From Flavobacterium stagni (GTDB lineage Bacteria > Bacteroidota > Bacteroidia > Flavobacteriales > Flavobacteriaceae): a stretch of 64,000 nucleotides of DNA. The position numbers and the translations under genes are program-made. The notes beneath the pieces are model-generated. The model worked only from the letters and a program-made list of their open reading frames with translations, was not told the origin of the DNA and ran no database searches. The stretch covers positions 310,001-374,000 of the forward strand of contig NZ_SBKN01000001.1 of the NCBI RefSeq assembly GCF_004122105.1, written 5' to 3'. How positions within the stretch are numbered: position 1 is the first letter of the stretch; the number at the start of each line of letters is the position of its first letter. Positions 24,880 through 33,888 of this stretch are shown piece after piece.

Positions 24880-25308
24880 TTATTCCAGCTCTTCAATTTG
24901 TAAGACTTCGATGCCGGCTTTCTCCAAAAAATCAAGTCCCGAAGTATCGCGGTAACCGTTTTGATAAACCACACGTTTAATCCCCGATTGATGGATCAAC
25001 TTGCTACATTCACGACAAGGTGAAAGGGTAATATATAAAGTCGCGTTTTCACACGATTGGGTAGACCGCGCCACTTTGGAGATGGCATTGGCTTCGGCAT
25101 GCAAGACATACCATTTGGTCAAACCTTCTTCGTCTTCGCAATTGTTTTCAAAACCAGAAGGTGTTCCGTTGTAGCCATCAGAAATAATCATCCGATCACG
25201 AACAATGATGGCACCAACTTGTTTTCGATGGCAATACGACAATTTACTCCATTCAGAGGCGATGCGTAAATAAGCTTTATCGTATTTGTTTAATTTCTCT
25301 TTTTTCAT
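24880..25308 (-). CDS. dCMP deaminase
   Basis: 142 residues. Zinc-dependent deaminase of dCMP to dUMP, feeding dTTP synthesis. H70 and E72 lie in VLHAEANAI, and C98 and C101 in LSPCRECSKL. The substrate-recognition stretch ISDGYNGTPSGFENNCED is typical of dCMP deaminase/ComEB rather than cytidine deaminase. Middle gene of HupE-like, deaminase, ctpA on the minus strand; gaps are 44 and 53 bases. A -7 box at 25323-25330 suggests separate initiation. Confidence 0.93.
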   Translation of the reverse strand: MKKEKLNKYDKAYLRIASEWSKLSYCHRKQVGAIIVRDRMIISDGYNGTPSGFENNCEDEEGLTKWYVLHAEANAISKVARSTQSCENATLYITLSPCRECSKLIHQSGIKRVVYQNGYRDTSGLDFLEKAGIEVLQIEELE

Positions 25309-25322
25309 AGTAATGTGTCGCT

Positions 25323-25330
25323 CAAATGTA
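25323..25330 (-). promoter_or_regulatory. -7 box of the dCMP deaminase gene
   Basis: The minus strand reads TACATTTG between the HupE-like gene and the deaminase. The leader would be about eight to ten bases. Confidence 0.45.
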
Positions 25331-25352
25331 GGGAATTTTAAACGATTCTATG

Positions 25353-25946
25353 CTATTTTTCCCAAATCGGATTTTGCAACAATAAAGGCACCACAACACC
25401 CAAGACAAATGCAGAAAAAATCAGCACAAAATCGCGTTGGTTGAATCGGAATAAGGTTTTGAAAATAAATCCGATTAACAATACTAACAACACAATACAA
25501 ATTTGCGCGCCTTCAATTCCGAGTGCGAATTCCAGCATGGGAAGCATTTTATCAGAAGCTTCTCCAGGCAATAAATGGTTGAAATAATTGGAAAATCCTA
25601 AGCCATGGATGAGTCCGAAAAACAACGTAACCGCTCCTACAAAGGTGATTGAATCTTGTTTCCCCGGTTTTCCGGCCCGAATAATATTGAATAAAGCTGC
25701 CATGCAAATGGTAATCGGAATTAGAAATTCGATAATCGATGGTTTCACGGTAATGATTTCCAAAACAGCTAAAAATAACGAAAGCGTATGTCCAAGGGTG
25801 AAAAGAGAAACGAGCAAAAGTAAACGCTTCCAATCTTTTGCCGCATAAGGCACTGTTAATGCCATTAAAAACAAAAGATGGTCATAGCCATTGAGGTTCA
25901 ACACATGTTCGAAACCAATTTTTAAATAGATCCAAAAATCTGTCAT
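25353..25946 (-). CDS. HupE/UreJ-like membrane protein
   Basis: 197 residues with five or six hydrophobic helices. The opening KIGFEHVLNLNGYDHLLFLMAL and the block SLFTLGHTLSLFLA, with conserved histidines in helices 1 and 2, plus LFFGLIHGLGFSNYF, fit the HupE/UreJ_2 family. Relatives are proposed nickel permeases or accessory proteins, but this branch occurs in Bacteroidota without hydrogenase or urease neighbours, and none is seen here. Substrate unknown. Confidence 0.88.
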   Translation of the reverse strand: MTDFWIYLKIGFEHVLNLNGYDHLLFLMALTVPYAAKDWKRLLLLVSLFTLGHTLSLFLAVLEIITVKPSIIEFLIPITICMAALFNIIRAGKPGKQDSITFVGAVTLFFGLIHGLGFSNYFNHLLPGEASDKMLPMLEFALGIEGAQICIVLLVLLIGFIFKTLFRFNQRDFVLIFSAFVLGVVVPLLLQNPIWEK

Positions 25947-26085
25947 ACGGCTTGATTTTGGGGTTAAGCAGGGTAAACTTACAATTTATTTGAATAAAAT
26001 TTGGGACCAAAGCTTAAATTCTGGTTAAGAATGAACGATTGCATCAAATTTCTCGTTAATTTTAAAGAACTAAAAACAATATATT

Positions 26086-26517
26086 ATGTCAATAGCTGAT
26101 TTATTTGATAGCGAATTCAAAGACCGAAACAGAGGTCATTTTTCGGCTATCGTACGTGTAGCCCTCGCGGATGGTGATTTAACTCCAGAAGAGAAAAATT
26201 TCTTAGACAAACTCGCTGTTCGTTTAGAAATTTCAGAGGATGAATATGCCGAAATCTTGGAAAATCCATTAAAGTACCCTATTAATCCTCCGTATTCGTA
26301 TGCGTTGCGATTGGAACGTTTATATGACCTGTCGCGTATGGTTTACGCCGACCACGTATTAGGGCCAAAACAAAAAGAAATTTTAACCCGTTTTGCGCTC
26401 GCCTTAGGATTTACACCAGGTAACGTGCAGTACATTGTCGATAAAGCTTTATCCCTTTTGGTCATGAATGTTGACCTCGACACTTTTGTCTACGAAATGC
26501 GTCACATGTATAAATAA
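26086..26517 (+). CDS. TerB-like protein
   Basis: 143 residues, all-helical, cytoplasmic. The segment AIVRVALADGDLTPEEKNFLDKLA (about 21-44) is the acidic helix-loop-helix of the TerB/DjlA-like fold, and a second related turn is MVYADHVLGPKQKEILTRFA (about 85-104). TerB is named for tellurite resistance in other bacteria, but stand-alone copies in Flavobacteriia are common and no other ter genes are near. Role unknown. It ends at a strong shared terminator. Confidence 0.85.
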   Translation: MSIADLFDSEFKDRNRGHFSAIVRVALADGDLTPEEKNFLDKLAVRLEISEDEYAEILENPLKYPINPPYSYALRLERLYDLSRMVYADHVLGPKQKEILTRFALALGFTPGNVQYIVDKALSLLVMNVDLDTFVYEMRHMYK

Positions 26518-26520
26518 AAT

Positions 26521-26551
26521 AAAAAGTCCCGAGTAATTCGGGACTTTTTTG
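26521..26551. terminator. Bidirectional terminator between TerB-like gene and fbp
   Basis: The 12-base stem AAAAAGTCCCGA (26521-26532) / TCGGGACTTTTT (26538-26549) has T-tracts on both strands. Confidence 0.9.
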
Positions 26552-26570
26552 TTCAAGTTAGTTTTAACTA

Positions 26571-27578
26571 TTATTGGGCATTGCGCATAAACTCTTCTGC
26601 TTTGGTGACCATATTTTCGCTACCGCAGAAAAATGGCACGCGTTGATGTAATTCTGTGGGTTGAATTTCCATAATTCTTTGGTATCCATTTGAGGCTTTT
26701 CCTCCTGCTTGTTCAGCGATAAAGGCCATCGGATTGCATTCGTACAATAAACGCAATTTACCCTTGGGCGCTTTGGAGCTTGTGGGATAAATATAAATTC
26801 CACCTTTAATCATGTTTCGGTGCATATCGGAAACCAAACTTCCAATATAACGCGATGTATACGGACGATCGCCTTCTTCCAACTGGCAATACTTGATATA
26901 ATCTTTCACGCCTTGAGGGAAATGGACATAATTTCCTTCGTTGATGGAATAAATCGTACCGTCTTTGGGATATTGCATGTTGGGATGCGACAAATAAAAC
27001 GTACCGATCGCTGGATTAAGTGTAAATCCGTTCACTCCAAACCCCGTAGTGTATACCAACATCGTCGAAGTTCCGTAAATCACATAGCCCGCTGCCACTT
27101 GATTAATTCCGGGTTGTAAAAAATCTTCTAAGGTTACCGGCGTACCTACTGGAGTCACCCGACGGAAAACAGAGAAAATCGTTCCCACCGAAACATTCAC
27201 ATCAATATTCGACGAACCATCCAACGGGTCCATCAACACCACATATTTATTGTTATGACTGTTGTCGCTTCCCGCAACGGTGATAAAATCATCATTTTCT
27301 TCGGAAGCAATCCCACACACAATTTCGCGATTAATTAAGGTTTGAATAAAAACATCATTGGCATAGACATCCAATTTTTGTTGGTCTTCACCTTGTACAT
27401 TTTGTTCTCCAGCAGCTCCTACAATGTCAACCAATCCGGCTTTATTCACTTTGTAGTTGACCACTTTCGCCGCCAAGCGAATGGAGTTGATAATTCGGGA
27501 CAATTCGCCCGATGAATATTGAAAATCGGCTTGTTTTTCAATGATAAATTCCCCTAAGGTTTTGTTGCGTTCTTCCAT
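26571..27578 (-). CDS. fbp: Class I fructose-1,6-bisphosphatase
   Basis: 335 residues. Hydrolyses fructose-1,6-bisphosphate to fructose-6-phosphate in gluconeogenesis. The metal- and phosphate-binding signature [25 protein letters not shown] is complete. Others are IASEENDDF (metal-binding Glu pair), [23 protein letters not shown] (substrate-binding loop) and [22 protein letters not shown]. Length equals the family norm. It is a single gene, divergent from the M48 peptidase gene across 132 bases. Confidence 0.98.
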   Translation of the reverse strand: MEERNKTLGEFIIEKQADFQYSSGELSRIINSIRLAAKVVNYKVNKAGLVDIVGAAGEQNVQGEDQQKLDVYANDVFIQTLINREIVCGIASEENDDFITVAGSDNSHNNKYVVLMDPLDGSSNIDVNVSVGTIFSVFRRVTPVGTPVTLEDFLQPGINQVAAGYVIYGTSTMLVYTTGFGVNGFTLNPAIGTFYLSHPNMQYPKDGTIYSINEGNYVHFPQGVKDYIKYCQLEEGDRPYTSRYIGSLVSDMHRNMIKGGIYIYPTSSKAPKGKLRLLYECNPMAFIAEQAGGKASNGYQRIMEIQPTELHQRVPFFCGSENMVTKAEEFMRNAQ

Positions 27579-27680
27579 TTACGAAATCGTTGTAGTAGTC
27601 GTGCAAATATCTAATTTTTTCGGAATTAATTCGACATCACACACGAAAATAATTCTACCCTTCGTTTACAGAACAAGATG

Positions 27681-27688
27681 TATCTTTG
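27681..27688 (+). promoter_or_regulatory. -7 box of the M48 peptidase gene
   Basis: TATCTTTG matches TAnnTTTG; the ATG follows 23 bases later. A weak -33-like ttcg lies at 27661. Confidence 0.5.
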
Positions 27689-27710
27689 TCCAACATAAAA
27701 TCACATAACC

Positions 27711-28559
27711 ATGAATGTAAAAAATAGTCTACTCACCCTAATTCTGGTTGCAGGAACTCAATTCGTTGCTGCTCAGATTAATTTGGGCGAAAAAGCATTA
27801 GGCGCCTTACAAAAAGGGATGGCCGGATTCACTTTTTCCAACGAACAAGCCGCCGCTTTGGCCAAAGAAGGCGTTCGAAAATTGGATTCCGCCAGTGTCA
27901 TTGCAGGTCCGAAAGACGGATATACCCTACGTTTAAATCGTATTTTTGGAAAACATGCCGCAGAAAACGGATTGCAATTGAATTACAAAGTATACTTAAC
28001 CAAAGAAGTAAATGCTTTTGCCTGTGCCGATGGTAGTGTGCGCGTGTATTCGGGATTGATGGATATTATGGACGACAACCAACTCTTGGCGGTAATCGGT
28101 CACGAAATTGGTCACGTGGTCAATGAAGATTCCAAAGACGCTATGCGTGCTGCCTTGAAAAAAAGTGCGTTAATGGATGCTTTGTCTTCTCAATCGGATA
28201 AAATTGGAAAAGTTACTGATGGCGAAGCGGGGCAAATTGCCAGTGCTGTCATTGACAGTAAATACAGCCGCACCCAAGAATCGGAAGCAGACACCTTCGC
28301 CTACGATTTTATGAAAAAACACGGCTATGATGTGAATGCTGTCGAATCGGCTTTTTTAATATTGGCTAAATTGAGTGAAGGCGCGCAAACCGATTTTATT
28401 TCCAGAATCTTGAGTTCGCACCCCGACCCGAAAGACCGTGCTCAACAAGCCCATGAACGTGCCGTTGCCGATAAATTGTATAAAGCCTATGTGCAAAAAC
28501 CCATCAGCAATAAAGTGCCCACACCTCCTAAAAAGAAACCGGCCAAAAAGAAAAAATAA
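27711..28559 (+). CDS. M48 family periplasmic metallopeptidase
   Basis: 282 residues with a signal peptide (cleaved near VAAQ, about residue 21). Peptidase M48 core: zinc motif VIGHEIGHVVNED (H131, E132, H135), with the third ligand in SRTQESEADTFAYDFM (about 188). The preceding NAFACADGSVRVYSGLMDIM matches the usual NA(F/W)xxPG region, with ACADG in place of the common xxPGG. The C-terminal tail is very Lys/Pro-rich (VPTPPKKKPAKKKK). BepA/LoiP-like envelope proteases act in outer-membrane protein quality control. Its stop overlaps the ATG of the following acetyltransferase by one base (TAATG). Confidence 0.92.
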   Translation: MNVKNSLLTLILVAGTQFVAAQINLGEKALGALQKGMAGFTFSNEQAAALAKEGVRKLDSASVIAGPKDGYTLRLNRIFGKHAAENGLQLNYKVYLTKEVNAFACADGSVRVYSGLMDIMDDNQLLAVIGHEIGHVVNEDSKDAMRAALKKSALMDALSSQSDKIGKVTDGEAGQIASAVIDSKYSRTQESEADTFAYDFMKKHGYDVNAVESAFLILAKLSEGAQTDFISRILSSHPDPKDRAQQAHERAVADKLYKAYVQKPISNKVPTPPKKKPAKKKK

Positions 28560-29029
28560 TGCAAATTCGCAAAGCAAAACCAGAAGATATGAAGCAAGTT
28601 CTCGAGCGTATTCGGGAACTTGCTGTTTTTGAAAAAGAACCCGATGCCGTAGTCATCACCGAAGAAGATCTTATCCGTGATGGGTTTTCTGAGCATCCGC
28701 TATTTTATTGTTTCGTGGCCGAAGAAGCAAACGAACTCCTCGGCATCGCCCTCTACTATTACCGTTATTCCACTTGGAAAGGCAAAACAATTCACTTGGA
28801 AGATTTGATTGTAAAGGAAGACCAACGGGGCAAAGGGATTGGGTTCGAACTCTACAAAGCCATTATTCAAAAAGGAAAAGAAGAAGGAGTACGTCGCATT
28901 GAATGGGCTGTATTGGAATGGAATACGCCCGCCATTGCCTTCTATGAAAAAACGGGTGCCAAAGTCTTTTCCGATTGGCGCGTAGCCCAAATGGACGAAA
29001 ACGGTATCGCTAATTTTTACAAAAAGTAA
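28559..29029 (+). CDS. GNAT acetyltransferase, spermidine/spermine N-acetyltransferase-like
   Basis: 156 residues, single GNAT domain. The acetyl-CoA loop is VKEDQRGKGIGFELYKAI (about 87-104). The text YYYRYSTWKGKTIHLEDLIV and AVLEWNTPAIAFYEKTGAKV closely follow the pattern of eukaryotic SAT1/SAT2 diamine acetyltransferases (YSTW.G..I.LED, V.EWN..AI.FY...GA). Polyamine or diamine acetylation is therefore the best guess; the substrate is not proven. Translationally coupled to the M48 peptidase by the TAATG overlap. Confidence 0.87.
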   Translation: MQIRKAKPEDMKQVLERIRELAVFEKEPDAVVITEEDLIRDGFSEHPLFYCFVAEEANELLGIALYYYRYSTWKGKTIHLEDLIVKEDQRGKGIGFELYKAIIQKGKEEGVRRIEWAVLEWNTPAIAFYEKTGAKVFSDWRVAQMDENGIANFYKK

Positions 29030-29052
29030 AACGCTAAAAAAAAGGAATTTCT

Positions 29053-29060
29053 TAGCTTTG
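29053..29060 (+). promoter_or_regulatory. -7 box of the aspartate kinase gene
   Basis: TAGCTTTG, followed by A, as in the mscL and M36 promoters; the ATG follows 39 bases on. No good -33 element was seen. Confidence 0.45.
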
Positions 29061-29099
29061 AGTCCGCGATAAAAATCCTAATCAATTCAAAAGGAAACC

Positions 29100-30353
29100 A
29101 TGAAAGTATTCAAATTTGGTGGGGCTTCTGTAAAAGATGCTGACGGTATAAAAAATGTATTGCACGTATTAGAAACGGTAGGACATGAAGAAGTATTAAT
29201 CATTATTTCTGCGATGGGAAAAACCACCAACGCCTTGGAAATTGTAATTAAAAACTATTTTGAAAAATCAAGTGCCTTTCACGCCTCTTTGCAAGACGTT
29301 CGCAAATACCATAACCAAATCTTATTGGACCTTTTTGAAGATGAAAACCACGATGTGTTTTATGCGGTGAACAGTCATTTCGCCGATTTGGAATACTTTT
29401 TACGCAGTAACAAATCACCCAATTACAACTTTGTGTACGACCAAGTGGTGAGTTATGGAGAAATTGTATCAACTACAATTGTCAGCCATTATTTCAATGA
29501 AAAAGGATTGAAAAACAATTGGATTGACGTGCGCAATTTGATCAAAACCGATGCAACTTACCGCGACGCTTTGGTGGATTGGGACCAAACCCAAAAATTG
29601 ATTACTAAAAACGTCAAGAAAAAAGCCTTAAACATTACCCAAGGATTTTTAGGCTCCGATGAAAACAACTTCACCACTACCTTAGGTCGCGAAGGCTCCG
29701 ATTACACGGCGGCTATTTTCGCCTATTGTTTGGGTGCCGAAAGTGTAACCATTTGGAAAGATGTTCCCGGGGTATTGAATGCGGACCCACGGTATTTCGA
29801 CAATGCGGTTTTGCTGAACCAAATTTCGTATCGTGAAGCCATCGAATTGGCGTTTTATGGCGCTTCGGTGATTCACCCTAAAACATTACAACCGCTGCAA
29901 CGCAAAGAAATTCCGTTGTATGTAAAATCGTTTGTGAACCCGCTATTACCCGGCACAAGCGTTTCAAAGGGAGCCGACCTCGAACCCAAAACGTCCTGTT
30001 TTATCGTGAAGAAAAATCAGTTGTTGATTTCCTTATCAGCCATTGATTTCTCATTCATTATGGAGGAAAACATCAGCGAAATCTTTGCTTTATTCCACCA
30101 ACATAAAATTAAAGTGAGTTTGATTCAAAACACCGCCATCAGTTTTACCGTTTGTGTGGAAGATAAATTTGGTCATTTTGACAAATTGAAAGCGGTTCTT
30201 TCAAAAAAATTCAAAGTAGCTTACAATGAAAATGTCTCCCTCTACACCATTCGTCACTTCTCCAAAGAAGCGGCTGAAATGGTTGAAAAAGGGAAAACAG
30301 TGTTGGTGCGCCAAACTTCTCGCGAAACCTTACAATTGGTAACCAAAGAATAA
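29100..30353 (+). CDS. lysC: Aspartate kinase (monofunctional)
   Basis: 417 residues. Phosphorylates aspartate, the first step toward lysine, threonine and methionine; asd at 1.6 kb takes the next step. The kinase part opens MKVFKFGGASVKDADGI (GGAS where GGTS is usual), with ITQGFLGSD, TTLGREGSDYTAAIFA and WKDVPGVLNADPR. Two C-terminal ACT-like segments (about 300-410, LLISLSAIDFSFI and VSLYTIRHF) should bind an end-product amino acid for feedback control. No homoserine dehydrogenase part is fused. Single gene with its own promoter-like box. Confidence 0.95.
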   Translation: MKVFKFGGASVKDADGIKNVLHVLETVGHEEVLIIISAMGKTTNALEIVIKNYFEKSSAFHASLQDVRKYHNQILLDLFEDENHDVFYAVNSHFADLEYFLRSNKSPNYNFVYDQVVSYGEIVSTTIVSHYFNEKGLKNNWIDVRNLIKTDATYRDALVDWDQTQKLITKNVKKKALNITQGFLGSDENNFTTTLGREGSDYTAAIFAYCLGAESVTIWKDVPGVLNADPRYFDNAVLLNQISYREAIELAFYGASVIHPKTLQPLQRKEIPLYVKSFVNPLLPGTSVSKGADLEPKTSCFIVKKNQLLISLSAIDFSFIMEENISEIFALFHQHKIKVSLIQNTAISFTVCVEDKFGHFDKLKAVLSKKFKVAYNENVSLYTIRHFSKEAAEMVEKGKTVLVRQTSRETLQLVTKE

Positions 30354-30420
30354 TTCGATTTTTAGCATTCCAAAATCCCTGAGGAAATACTACTTTTGAC
30401 TTTTAGGAGTTATAAAGGGT

Positions 30421-33400
30421 ATGCAGAATTGGTGGTTTTGGGGATTGATCTTAGGCTGTTTTTGTACGCTTTCGGCACAAACCGATTCGCCGTACAAAAG
30501 CAAAAAAATCGCCTTCTCCAAAGATACCATTGCCCTTCACGGCACAAGCATTCAAAAGGAATTTTTCAAAATTACCGACGCCAAAGGCCAAGAACTGGAC
30601 ACCGCTTTTTATCGGGTGGATTATGCCAAAGCCAAACTGCTGTTCAAAAACAATTATTCAGCTACCGATTCCCTCACGGTGCGCTACCTGCAATTCCCTG
30701 AATTTCTTACTAAATCCTATACCATCTACGATCCCAAACGTGTCGTTCCCAATGAGGCGGGGGTTTTAGTAACCGTAAAAAAGGACGAACGCACGCGATT
30801 TAAACCCTTTGACGGACTCACGACTTCGGGAAGTATTAGCCGTGGAGTGACGATTGGCAACAACCAAAACACTACAGTCAATTCCAATTTGGACCTTCAA
30901 ATTGTAGGTAAACTTTCCAACAAAGTCAGTTTGCGAGCCTCCATCCAAGACAGTAATATTCCGCTGCAAGATGGCGGTTACTCGCAAAAACTAGACGAAT
31001 TTGACCAGATATTTGTCGAACTCTTTTCCGACCGCTGGAGTATTCGCGCTGGGGATTTGTTCTTGGAAAACCGGCATTCCAAATTTTTAAATTTTAATAA
31101 AAAAGTCCAAGGCATCAACACCCGTTTTACTTTTGGAACCCCCGAAAACAAAACCGATGTTTTTGCTGCAGCTGCCGTGGTGCGCGGGCAATACGCACGT
31201 AGTACATTCACCGGGCAAGAAGGCAATCAAGGGCCGTATAAATTACGCGGCAATAATGGTGAATTGTATGTGCTTGTCATTTCAGGCTCTGAGCGGGTTT
31301 ATGTCAATGGGGTTTTAAAAACGCGCGGTGAAAACAACGATTATGTGATTGATTACAACGCGGGAGAAATTCGGTTTACCTCGCTTTTTCCCATCACTTC
31401 TGAAATGCGTATCGTGGTGGAATACCAATATTCGGAGCGAAGTTATACCCGATTTGTCACTTACGGCGGCGCGAATCACCAAAGTGAAAAATGGAATATT
31501 GCCGGTTATGTTTATTCCGAAAATGATGTCAAAAACCAACCGTTACAACAGAGTCTGACCCAAGAACAAGTAGCAGTTTTACAAAATGCGGGGGACAACA
31601 CCAACCTGATGAGCGCGCCTTCCGCTTATATAGACAGTTATTCGGAGAATAAAATTTTATATAAAAAGGTAATAATCGGCGCCGTTGAAGTGTTCGAATA
31701 TTCCAACAACCCTACCGATGTTTTGTACAACGTCAGTTTTACTTTAGTGGGCGCCAATCAAGGGAATTATACCTTAGCCAACAACAGTGCAGTAGGTAAA
31801 ATCTACCAATATGTAGCCCCCATTGCAGGCGTTCCACAAGGGAATTACGAACCCATCACCCGATTGATTGCGCCCATCAAACTTCAAATTGCGACGCTTC
31901 TTGGCGGATTTCATCCCAGTGAGAAAACCAATCTCGACTTTGAAGTGGGCATCAGCAACAACGATTTGAATTTATTTTCTAAGGTCGACGACGGGAACAA
32001 TCAAGGTATTGCGGCCAAATTCAATGGCAAACAACGTGTTTTTTCGGGAAAAACCAACTTGAATTCGTTTGCATCGTTCCAACTCATTCAACAAAATTTC
32101 AGAACGGTCGAACGATTATTTACCATCGAATTTAACCGCGATTGGAATTTGAACACCGCGATTACGGGCAATCAAAGTTTACTGACTGCCGGTATGGAAT
32201 GGGATTTAAAACAAAAAGGGACCGCTTTGTACCAATTTGAGCGGTTGGATTTGGGCGAACTTTTTACGGGCAACCGACATGTGTTGCGGGGGATTTACAC
32301 CGATGGCAAATGGCAAATTCAACAAAATGCGAGTTCGCTCCATAGTTCGGGCACCATCTCGGAAAGTCGTTTTACCCGAAACCGCACCCGGGTGAAGTAC
32401 CATTTTGGGAAAAATTGGGTAGGCGGCACCTATAATTTAGAAGACAATACCGAAAAAAATACGAGTACCAAGGTGTTGAGTGCGTTGAGTCAGCGCTACC
32501 GCGAAATGGGAATTTTTACTGGTCGCGGCGATTCTACAAAAGTTTTTGTCGAAGTCGGTTGGCTCCACCGCAAAAACGACAGTTTGCAAAACGGATTCCT
32601 GCAACGGGTAAATACGTCCAACCGCTGGTATGTGAATTCGCGATTAATCCAAACTGAAAAAGCGAATTTATCGGCGTTTATCAATTACCGCCGACTGACC
32701 TATGTTGACAACACCCGCCCTGACGAACCTTCTCTCAACTCCCGAATAGTCTACACCGACCGGTATTGGGGGCAATTGGTGCAAGTTTCAACGGCGGTAG
32801 AAACCGCTTCAGGGACCATCGCACAACAGGAATTTACCTATTTGGAAGTCAACCCCGGTCAAGGCGTTTATATGTGGAACGATTACAACGGGAACGGCAT
32901 TCAGGAGTTGCAAGAATTTGAAGTAGCGCCGTTTCCTGATTTGGCAAAATACGTTCGGGTCTATTTGCCCAATCAAATTTTTGTCAAAACCCATCAAAAT
33001 AAATTTGCGCAATCGTTAGCCTTGAATCCAGGAGTGTGGCTGAATGAAAAAGGATGGAAGAAATTCTTGTCCCATTTTTACAACCAAACCGCGTTGACGA
33101 TTGATCAAAAAACCAAACGCGTGGGTGATCAATTTCATTTAAATCCCTTTGATGCGGGTAATGCCGAATTGTTGGGATTGAACGAATCGTTTCGCAACAG
33201 TTTGTTTTTCAACCGTGGACGGCAATTTCATTCCGTTACCTATACCTTTTTAAATACTAAAATTCGAACCCTTTTATCCATTGGATCACAAGAAAACCGT
33301 TTGCAATCGCACCAAATTCAGTATGCCCATTTGTGGAAAAAAGCTTGGTTGGTGAATGTAGAATCGGCGGTGGGGAAAAATTTAGGATTATCGGATAATT

Positions 33401-33822
33401 ATGCCTCCCGCAATTATACGCTGGAAACGTTTCAAGTCCAACCCAAACTTTCCTATTTATTTTCTGCGAACAAAAGTTTGAGTGTTTTCTATGAAATCAA
33501 AAGCAAAATCAACACGATTAACGATCAAGAGTCGCTCACCCAGAGTCGGATGGGCATTGCAGTCAATTATATAGGAGAAAAAAAATTCACATTGACAGGC
33601 GAATATTCCTTTTACCGCAATGACTTTAAGGGCAATGCGCAATCGCCGGTAGCTTTTCAAATGTTGGAAGGCTTGCAACCGGGGAAAAATTCGACCTGGC
33701 GCGTTTTGCTTCAGAAAAATTTGACCCAATATTTGGACCTCAACATCAATTACCAGGGACGACAATCGGAGACTTCAAAAACGATCCATACGGGAAGTGT
33801 GCAATTGCGCGCCTTTTTTTAA
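30421..33822 (+). CDS. Large outer-membrane beta-barrel protein with SprA-like motif
   Basis: 1133 residues with a signal peptide (MQNWWFWGLILGCFCTLSAQ). An N-terminal domain (about 20-130) is followed by SGSISRGVTIGNNQNTTVNSNL and RAGDLFLENRHSKFLNF, then YVNGVLKTRGENNDYVIDYNAGEIRF. That last motif (naming a product, then DY.IDY..G.I.F) also repeats in the T9SS translocon protein SprA. From about 480 on, regular amphipathic strands end in QLRAFF with a terminal Phe, as in outer-membrane barrels. It is less than half the length of SprA and is not SprA itself. The family is broadly conserved in Bacteroidota; function unknown. Confidence 0.82.
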   Translation: MQNWWFWGLILGCFCTLSAQTDSPYKSKKIAFSKDTIALHGTSIQKEFFKITDAKGQELDTAFYRVDYAKAKLLFKNNYSATDSLTVRYLQFPEFLTKSYTIYDPKRVVPNEAGVLVTVKKDERTRFKPFDGLTTSGSISRGVTIGNNQNTTVNSNLDLQIVGKLSNKVSLRASIQDSNIPLQDGGYSQKLDEFDQIFVELFSDRWSIRAGDLFLENRHSKFLNFNKKVQGINTRFTFGTPENKTDVFAAAAVVRGQYARSTFTGQEGNQGPYKLRGNNGELYVLVISGSERVYVNGVLKTRGENNDYVIDYNAGEIRFTSLFPITSEMRIVVEYQYSERSYTRFVTYGGANHQSEKWNIAGYVYSENDVKNQPLQQSLTQEQVAVLQNAGDNTNLMSAPSAYIDSYSENKILYKKVIIGAVEVFEYSNNPTDVLYNVSFTLVGANQGNYTLANNSAVGKIYQYVAPIAGVPQGNYEPITRLIAPIKLQIATLLGGFHPSEKTNLDFEVGISNNDLNLFSKVDDGNNQGIAAKFNGKQRVFSGKTNLNSFASFQLIQQNFRTVERLFTIEFNRDWNLNTAITGNQSLLTAGMEWDLKQKGTALYQFERLDLGELFTGNRHVLRGIYTDGKWQIQQNASSLHSSGTISESRFTRNRTRVKYHFGKNWVGGTYNLEDNTEKNTSTKVLSALSQRYREMGIFTGRGDSTKVFVEVGWLHRKNDSLQNGFLQRVNTSNRWYVNSRLIQTEKANLSAFINYRRLTYVDNTRPDEPSLNSRIVYTDRYWGQLVQVSTAVETASGTIAQQEFTYLEVNPGQGVYMWNDYNGNGIQELQEFEVAPFPDLAKYVRVYLPNQIFVKTHQNKFAQSLALNPGVWLNEKGWKKFLSHFYNQTALTIDQKTKRVGDQFHLNPFDAGNAELLGLNESFRNSLFFNRGRQFHSVTYTFLNTKIRTLLSIGSQENRLQSHQIQYAHLWKKAWLVNVESAVGKNLGLSDNYASRNYTLETFQVQPKLSYLFSANKSLSVFYEIKSKINTINDQESLTQSRMGIAVNYIGEKKFTLTGEYSFYRNDFKGNAQSPVAFQMLEGLQPGKNSTWRVLLQKNLTQYLDLNINYQGRQSETSKTIHTGSVQLRAFF

Positions 33823-33888
33823 TCCAAATCCTACTTTTGAAAAAGAAGAATTTGTATCTTTAATTGTCAAATCAAATTTTAGAACCTT

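Noticed and set aside
26086..26517. Tellurite-resistance operon or defence island around the TerB-like gene
   Set aside because: No terA/C/D/Z genes or other stress genes adjoin; neighbours are fbp and a HupE-like protein.
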